Below are positions 51,901 to 60,900 of a DNA stretch of 64,000 bases, piece after piece. Under the pieces are notes generated by a model, which had not been told where the DNA came from, searched no databases, and worked only from the letters and a program-made list of their open reading frames with translations. Within the stretch, counting starts at the first letter, position 1. Each line of letters begins with the position of its first letter. The DNA comes from Lycocorax pyrrhopterus obiensis (taxonomy: Eukaryota; Chordata; Aves; Passeriformes; Paradisaeidae). The stretch spans positions 19,744,501 to 19,808,500 of the forward strand of contig JACSVZ010000010.1 of NCBI GenBank assembly GCA_014706295.1, given 5' to 3'. Both the position numbers and the translations under genes were made by a program.

Positions 51901-54900
51901 GGGATTAGTACGGTTCCGGGGGACCCACATTCCCTCCCTGCTGTGTGTGTCATGCAGATGTGCTACGTCTGCTGAACCCTTTACCCGTCCACGCACTTAA
52001 AAGCTCCAGTGAAAGGAAATATTTGCTCATCCTTGGTCTGGTTTTCCCCTTCCAGCTGCCCCTGCGGTTCAGCGACAGCCTGGTGCTCCGGCAGCTGCGC
52101 TACACGGGGATGCTGGAGACCGTGCGCATTCGCCGGTCAGGATACAGCTGCAAATACTCCTTCCAGGTTGAGTACAATGGGCTTTCTCTTCCATCACCTT
52201 TAGCATCCTTAGCACCGTTGTCTGAGTGTTGCTGGCTCATTTTTTATCAGGGTAGTTAATTTCTAGCTCCTGGAAGGCAGTGGATGTAACAGGCTGTTCT
52301 CTGCCTATGGGCCACTCTAGACCTCAGGGAGGGCTGTGAGCCCCCTGCACCGTGATTTTTGAACAAAACCAGTATTTTTTTTCAACGTGGACTCCCTTTT
52401 GGAAAAGAAGTGTCTGATTTGCACGTTCTCTTCTGCATCTGGAATTACTGGGAGTAGTGTTTGCCCTATCGTGTCAGTGTTAGCTGTGTCCCATCAGGAG
52501 GGTGATCGGCATCCTCTGAACCTCTGGAGTTAGCCAGCTTTTCCTGTTTTCTTCTTTTCCATGTGTTTGCCAGGTTTTGTGCACATGTCAATCCTTTTCA
52601 TGCTTTGCTGGTGCCGATTGGTTTCCTGCTTGCTGCTGCTTTGGGGCAGATGTCGTGTCCTGCACAGCAGCTGTTTAGAAAAAGAAAAATGCTCAATTTT
52701 TTTTTGCCGGGAGCAGAGATCCCAACCTTGCTTGGGAGAATCTCTCCTCTTGTACCTCCTTTACTCTTTGAATCCTCACAGCAGTAACGGCTGGAGCATC
52801 TCAGAGATGTTTTGCAGATGTTGGTATCCGCCTTGCGTAGTGGCCCTTGCTGGGGATTTGCAGCATTTTTTCACTCGGGATGACCCTGTGGCTCCTGCAG
52901 AACCTCTCCTCCCATGCTGAAAAACATTTGAACCTTGCTGGGTCCCTGCTTTGATGCATTTCCCATCAAACCGCAAATGATGGATGAAACTTGGTGTTCC
53001 CCAGTGCATAAAATGTTATCTGTTCTTCTTCTCACTCCAGAGATCCCGTTTCATGTGGCCAGTGGAGCAAACCTGTTATTTATGGGAGAAAGAAGCAGCA
53101 GGACCCAACTAACCAAATCTTGGTGTTCCTTTTTTTTTCCCTTCTCAGGATTTTGTGAACCATTTCCATGTCCTTTTGCCACAAGGGATCAGCCCATCTA
53201 AGCACAATATCCATGATTTCTTCCGGAAGATAAAACTTGATCCAGACAATTACCAAGTTGGAAGAACAATGGTAAATGTTCATCCTCAGCTCAGCTTTTA
53301 AGACACAGATATAACGTTTGCCCGTATTTCTGTCTGGTAAATTAACATCTATATATGGTTTTAATTAATGGAACTGTTTTTCTTCTGTTTGCCAAAAATC
53401 AGTGATTTAAATGAAACTTTAAATATTATTAACATAAAACAGTAAGGAATAATATTGTTTTGTTATTGGTTGTAATGAGGCAGCCTCAAAAAACTCACAT
53501 CCTCCAAAAAACTCTGTGTGTGTAGGCTTAGCTCAATACAATGGTTCTCATTTTGCCTCCCCTGATGGGAAAGCAGAGACTCTGTAATTCAGAGCTTAGA
53601 CAGTCACAGGCTGTTGTGAAACTGCTGCAGCCTGTTAGAGGTGCCTTCACAAAAATCAGCTCCTCAACTTTCCTGGGAGCATCCAGGACACAGCAACCAG
53701 GAGGATTAAATTATTTGACTCATGGTCTGGGAAGCTTTCCACACTTGTGTTTTTTTGGGTTGTTTTGGCCAGGTTTTCATGAAGGAACGGGAGCGGCAGC
53801 TTCTGCAGGACCTGCTGCACCAGGAGGTGCTGCGGAGGATCACGCTGCTGCAGCGCTGGTTCCGCAGCCTGCTCTGCAGGAGGCAGTTCCTGAGCCTGCG
53901 GCACGCGGCCATCAGCATACAGGTGGGTGCTGGTGCTGGATTCCAGAGCAAATTACCATCCCCAAATCCTACAGACAGAGCTCGTGGGTAAAATCAGGTC
54001 TCCTGTCCAAGGAAGGAGCTTGCAGTCAGGATTTGACTCCTACTGCCATACTAAGTTGGGAATGGGGGGGGGGGAGCTGGAGAGGTTGCATGAAGGCAGG
54101 TGCTGTCCCATCTTCACACAACACCCCTTACAAGGAACCCCCTGCTGTGTTTGCAGAGATTTTGGCGTAGCTACCAGAGCCGAAAAAAAGGCAAACCATC
54201 CCCAGACCCTCTGGTCCTCAGCAAAGCCGCTGTCATCCTGCAGACCCACTGGCGAGGCTTCGTGGAGCGGCGCAGGTTCCTGCAGATGCAGTTTGCAGCC
54301 CATCTCATCCAGAGCTGCTGGCGTGAGCACGCCAGGCGCCGGCACGCCGCGGCCACCAGCATCCAGGCAGCCTGGCGGGGACACCGCAGCCGGCAGGCAT
54401 ACGCAGCCCGCAGGAGCAGAGCCGTGTGCCTGCAGGCGGCGTGCCGGGGGTATTTGGCACGGCAAAGGTAACGCCGTTGGCCTCGGGTAAAGAGGAACAT
54501 GGTTTTTGGGGATTCTCACAGGGGAGGGAGGTGGTTGGTGTGAATCAGGGCACTACAGTGACTTACACAGGGCAGTGTTCCCTGGTAGCATCTGTGACCC
54601 TCTCCTGACCTGCGCTGGTCCTTTGTTTGCCCACGCTTTCTAACAATTTAGCTGCATGTCCTGCTCTTGGAATAAGCAGAGCCTATTTCAGGTTGGAGCA
54701 CGTAGGCAGTGCAAAGCCAAGGCCGTAAATACTCACAAGGGGTTTTTTTTTTCCTCTTGGCAGCAGCATCAGTTTAAGTAGCCTATTTTTAACTCAGATT
54801 GCCTCACCAATCTGGTTGCTGCGCTGGCTCACAAGGACAAGGGATACTGGAGCCAGCCGCTGTGGAGGGCACAGGCTTTCCAGCCATGCCTTGGCTCGCT

Positions 54901-57900
54901 GGCCACGGGGCAAGTCACGATTCACTCTCCAGAGGTGCTGCCTGCAAGGTGTGGAACACCTTAACGTAGCGTGGAACATTTGGGAGCTGCAAAGAGCTCT
55001 TGGTGCTGGGCACAAGTCCCTGCTAGTTGTTCCAGACGCAGCCTGGGCAGGAAGGCGAAGATGGAGAAGCCAAGGGGGTGTGATGGGTTAAGCTTTTCTG
55101 GCTCTGATGGCTTATGAAGGAGCTAGACCAGGGATGGAGGCTGGACCCACTGCCGTCTGCACAAGGGGAGCTTTCAGGTGCGTTGGGGCAGCCCTTGGGT
55201 AGCAGAGATGGCAGAGGAGGAGAAGGTTTAAAACCCTTGCCTTGCCTTGCACCAGATGTGCAAGGCGGGTTGCTTGAGATGCTGGTGGTGGTGAGGTGAT
55301 GGTGGTGGTGGTGATAAGACACCACTGGTGCAGTGCCTTGAAGGGTCCTGAGTGGGCACAGGGCTGAATATCTTGGTTTTCTGCTTTCTTCCAGGTTTAG
55401 AGCTTTGAAAGAGCAGCAATTAAAAGAGTTGCAGCTGGAGAATGGCCTGGCAGGTAGAGAAGAGGTTGGACTGGAAGCAGACGATGTTTTGGAAATTAAG
55501 GGCTCTGACCCATCTAAGTGGGAGGACAGCTCATTTGAAGAGCGAGTGAGAGCTGTAGAACAACATAAATCGCTGATGGAGAATAATCGGGTGAATCACG
55601 TGGACCCACTGGATACTTCCCTGTACAAAAGGCATGAGAGAGCCAGCAGCCAGAGCGGGATGGACACCGAGGAGGAGGTTGTTGTGAGAGAGAGGCCCAA
55701 GTCGCTGGAGGATCTCAACCAGAAAAAAGTGGTTCGTGCAAAGAGGGAAAGCCGGAGGATGCGGGAACTGGAACAGGCGAAATTCAGCTTGGAGCTGCTC
55801 AAGGTGCGCTCCACGGGCGGGCTGTCGCCTTCGGAAGAGCAGCGCTGGTCCACCGAGCTGGTGTCCGAGGCGTTGCATTCCCCTCAGGGAACCCCGGAGA
55901 GCGAGAGCTCTCAAGGGAGCTTTGAGTTGTTAAGCTGTGAAGATACCCCAAGTAGTAAACTCGTTTCCTTAGCCTTGGACGAGCACGACACGCAGTCGTT
56001 CTCCACGGACTCCCTGCCCAGCAGTCCCCAGGCCCAGCTGCAGGAGAAGCCTTTCTGTGCAGCGGATGGGAACAGCAATTTGCCGGGCTGCAGACAGACC
56101 CCAGCAGATGTGGAGCTGCCCGATAACCTCACCAGGAAGGAGCGTGGGGTCCGTGAGCCCCAGAATGTTATAAAGGCTCACTCAAGAGAAACCCTCCTTT
56201 CCAGCAACCTCCCGACTTTCTACGTTCCACCACAAGACAATGTGAAGGTGAAGCTGGTGGAGAATAACCTGAGGAATAAAGCAGTGGAAAGAGAGGAGAG
56301 GACAGTTAAATTCTCCGAGGTCAGGAAGGACTTTGAGCCAGACCAGGGCAAAGCCTTGGGAGAAGAGGAAGAGGAGAAACCCTCCACCAAGAGAGAGGAA
56401 CGTGGGACAGTGACAGCAGCACGGGCCCTTTCTCCAGATTCTGTCATCAAGAGACTGGAAAAGCTCAATGTGGAGAAGGAGGAACGCCAAAAGCAGCTTC
56501 AGCTGCAAAATGAGAGAGAGATGATGGAGCAGATCCGTCAGCAGAAGGAAATTCTGGAGAGGCAACGCAAAGCCTTCGAGCAGCAAGGGAGGGTAGAGGC
56601 TTTGCAGAGGACGGAGCAGAGCAGAGTGAAGGACCCCTCCCTCAAACCAGCCAAAAAAGCAGACAGCCGGCCTCAGTCGGTCCTCATCCTGCACCCCCAG
56701 AGCAGAGGGGAGCACAGCCCCACCCCAGGCATGGCTCTAACCTCAGCAGTGGACATCAAGGGTCTCACTGTTGGGACCAAGGGAAGCTCTCCAGCCCACG
56801 GTGCCCCCAAAGACCGACCTGTCAGCATGTTCGTGGAGCGAAGAGAAGGCCTGGAACCCCGCTGCCATTCCAAACCAGCTCTGGACCCCAAGGACCAGCC
56901 GGGCAGCCATTTCTCAAGGACGGAGCGCCTCCGGCAGCCTCGGATGCCCAACCAGGCCACTGAGGAGATGAGGGCAAGCTCCATGTTCTTCATGCCAAAA
57001 GACAATCCCTTCGGCCTCCAGTGAGTAAAGAGATGATGGGCTTTCTCCTAGGCTTTCCCCTACGCTTTCTCCATAGGCTTTCTCCATAGGCTGTCTCCAT
57101 AGGCTCTTTCTTCTGCTAGGGACCTTTTTATACAAAGGGTCCGGAACGTTGTTTCTGGAGTCTGCACAAACCACATAGTTAAACAACACGTTCTTGATCT
57201 TCTAACAACGAGGAGGCGGAGGTCAGAGGGAAAGGAAAAAGACCTGGAATGTGATTTCTCAGTCTTTTATAACATTATATAATCCAGGGGAGATAATCAC
57301 GGACATTAGCAGGTGAATAAACAGGCTCAATACCGGTTTTATTTACCCTACATGAACAGTGCTAGGAGTTTATTTCTCAAGGTGAAGGATGATGAGTAAG
57401 TTTCTTAGGATTTTTGGGTGGTTGGAATAGAAATGACTCGATGAGGCAAAAAATTCCAGGATTTTCCTTGTTTACTATGTAATTAATACATCCAGCAAAG
57501 CCATGTGGACACTCTGGCCATTGCAGATGAAAAAACACCAGCTCTCCAGAGAGAGTTTGGGAGTGAATGTGCTTTGGAGACCATATCACTCACAAATGTA
57601 ATTAACTACACCTGTAATGGGCTTAGCAGTTGCTCAGGTCCATTACATTGCTTAACCTTGGGCTGCTCCAGGATCTGGACATGGCAGCGAGGTCTTGGGA
57701 CAACGTTTGCTCCCCCTCTATTGTGTTGCTTAAAGCGCCTTGCCTAATTTTGGGGTGGTTTTGGCCATGTAGCTTAAAAAGGACATAAACCACCCCTCTC
57801 CTAAATCCTGCTGCACCCTTTCCAAGGCAAAAGCTCCCAGTGAATGACTGTTGGTAACTCAAAGTACCTCCAGATGTAGTAGTCTTGTGGGTTTTGTGCC

Positions 57901-60900
57901 ACTGTGACAGGAGAAGGTTCCTGTTTAAAAATTCTTTTCCTGGTTCATGAGCAACATGAACAAGCAACAGGAAGAAAAATACATTAAGAATTGCTGTATT
58001 GTAATTCTTGCTCTGCAGCAGAATAGTCACATTTGAGAATCCCAGAGTACAAAGATACAATCCATAACCACCTTGCTGGATAAAGCTGACAGGCAGAATG
58101 TTTTCTCTTCTTGCCTTGTGGTATTAAGTCCAGTCCTGAAGAATTCCAAGCAATTCCGAAACCCCATGACCTCAGACTTGCAATTTGGTCTGGACTGCTT
58201 GGACTGTGTGCTCCCAGGAGCTGGGATGGTGGGAAGGCTTTTGGGAGAGGATGAAAGATGTCTGTTCTGTTGTGTTTCAGCAGAGAGGCAAATCATCAGT
58301 GCCTTTCCAAGGGTGAGCTAGCACGGAAGCCATTTAAGATGCCGGGGTCTGGCAGAGGCGAGGTGAGTTGTGACTTCTTTATTTTCTCTTTCTGTTGAAA
58401 AGGGGCAAAAATAACTTATTCTGCCAGTTTTCCCTCAAAAGCTTCAAAGAGGTGAACTCTGAAGCACAAGGGCTGCTAGACATGGATAGGGAAGGGGGAC
58501 ATGACAGCACAGTAACCTCCACACCTTCTCTTAAAATAAAAAGCCCTGTAGGAATAATTTGTAGCAGCTCTGGATAAAAGGATCCCGTGATCCTGATGGC
58601 AAACACTGTCCAATGCCGTCTTGTCTTGGTTTGGTTTAACGTCCGTTTGAGTAACACCCATGATTGTCCATTTTCACCGTCCTGTCTTGGTTTTTGTTCT
58701 TCCTGGTCCTTTGCTGTTTTCACTAGACATAATACTGCATCCCCTCCATGGGGTGCAGTGTCACTCAGAGATGTCTTAAGGCTACGTGGCTAGAGTCTCC
58801 TTTTTACTTTAAAACCCTTCTTTTCGTTTTGTTTTGTTTTGTTTTATCCTTTGGTCAAGCAGGTGCCCAGACCGAGCCATAAAAAGAAAGCCCGCATGGC
58901 GCGGACGCGCTCCGATTTCTTGACTAGAGGTACTTTTGCTGATGGGGAGGGGGATACGGAGGAAGAGGATTACGATGGCAGTTTTGAGTTCCTTCTGTCC
59001 TCTGAGCACCCTCCTCACGCCGAGGCGGTGCCTGCAGCCCGCCTGGGGCAGGCCTGTTACAGTGACTCCGAAATGGTAATTGTGTCCAACGTGGCGGGGA
59101 AATGAAACTGAGGGAGCGAGCGGAGCTGCGGGAGCCTTTCTTTGCTAACCTTAGCTGCACTGATCCCTCCACCGCTTCTTTTCCCACTCCCAAGGATGCC
59201 ATAGATGGGTAAATTTGGCTAACACAGCAGAAACAGAGGCAAAACCATGGAATCACAGAATCACGGAATGGTTTGGATTGGAAGGGACTTTAAATCTCAT
59301 CTAATTCCAAACCCCTACCATGGGCAGGGACACCTTCCACTAGACAAGGGTGCTCAGAGCTCCATCCAAACTGTATTTCTTGCTCCTGGGTTGATTAGAT
59401 ATCCACCACGGTTCCCATAATTTCCTGGAGCATTACAACTTGTATTGCACAACTACCTCTTTTGGGGGCTTTAACTTCAAGCCTCCCCTTGGAACCTTTT
59501 GATCTAAAAATGGTCTATACACATCTGTAACAAAAATGAAAGTAAATATTGTTGTCCAAAAAGCAACAGACCACAAAATGATATAAATCCTGCACCTTCT
59601 TTTACTTTTGATTTTTTATCCTTAGCCACAATATCTGATGATTATTCGGTCCTCAGTTACCAGAGTGATGCTGGCAGACAGCAGCTGAGAGAAAGCAAAA
59701 CCGTGGAAATGGGGCAATGAAAACATAGTGAGGGTGAAATAGTGGGTTTAAAACAAAGACAACCAACCTGAGTGGTTTTTCCAAGCACAGTGACGAGTAT
59801 CCCTTGGCAGGTCCGACATGAGCCAGCGCGGTGGAGCTTTTGCATCTCAGGCTTAATCTCCCACCCACATAAGCTGCTTTTGGAAAATCACAAACCGAGA
59901 GGTTTCAGGAGTGGAAGAGGCCAACAGATTCCAACCTGCTCATCATTTTTTTCCTGAGGTGGTGGGGATGTTCCTGTAGGAGTGTGGATAAACACCAGGA
60001 ATCATCTCCTGCTGGGAGAGTTTGGGTGGAGCATTGGGTAGGGCTGCCATGTCTTCTCCTCCAGCTGCAGTACAGGATGTGGAGCTGAGTATAAAACCAA
60101 AGAAAAGCATGAAACCCAAAGCCAGTGATTTATTTTGTGCCACAGCATTGCTGTGGGTCTGGCAAACATCCCATGCAATCCTAAAAGCTGCTTTTCCAAG
60201 AAAAGCAGGTGGTCAAGGAGGGCTTTTCATGACTTTTCTTTTAGCAGCTCTTATTATAAAGGATAATTTTTCTCAGGATAATTTCCTCACTGGAAGAGGG
60301 CAGAGATTTACAAATTCCATAAATTTTTAAGACTGCTCTTAATAAATTTGCTGGGGGTTTGAGACAGGAATACTCAAAACCTGATTGAAACACACATCTC
60401 TATGGACTGAGATAACCTGGCTGCAGCTTTGTGCAAGTCCCTGCTTGTGGATTGGGAAAGGGAGAATTTTATGTAGTAAAATGGGCTTTTTTACATAGAA
60501 TCATAGGAACATTTAGGTTAGAAAAGATCTCTAAGATTGTTGAGTCAAACCACAAGCCCAGCACCACCTTGTTCACCGCCAAACCAAACCGTGCCATACC
60601 TGGAGTGCCTTGCTGTGCTCCTGGAGGCTGCCCACATGCAAGGGGGAATTCTAGCTGTAGGAATCATTCGCTCTGGGGTGTGAAAAGTGCTGTGCTGGTG
60701 CTTGGCAAGCTCCATCCTTGGGAGCATCCTGGGTCACTGCACTCCTTGGAAGTGCTCCTTGGGACTCTGCTCACCTGGTTTAACAGCTCTCACCGCATGC
60801 AAGTAGCAGTAGGTGCCACCTCTCTCCTGTCTCTGCTGTGTCCCTCTTCTCCTCTGCTCTCCAGCACTGGTTCTAACTGGTGGTCAGGGCTTTCACCCCT

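Noticed and set aside
55228..55325. Poly-histidine open frame on the minus strand
   Set aside because: Product of the GGT microsatellite in intron 15.
56182..56715. 177-codon minus-strand frame over the large tail exon
   Set aside because: Shadow of the biased coding sequence of MYO9A exon 16; the translation is Leu/Phe/Cys-rich, as expected for antisense of Lys/Glu-rich coding.
57019..57027. TGA right after the exon 16 frame as the end of the protein
   Set aside because: The TGA is inside a consensus donor (CA|gtgagt), and conserved MYO9A tail blocks continue in phase in later exons.
58281..58312. Shorter form of exon 17 using the internal donor ggtgagc at 58313
   Set aside because: It leaves a phase that meets a stop soon after either exon 18 acceptor, so it would not give a full tail.
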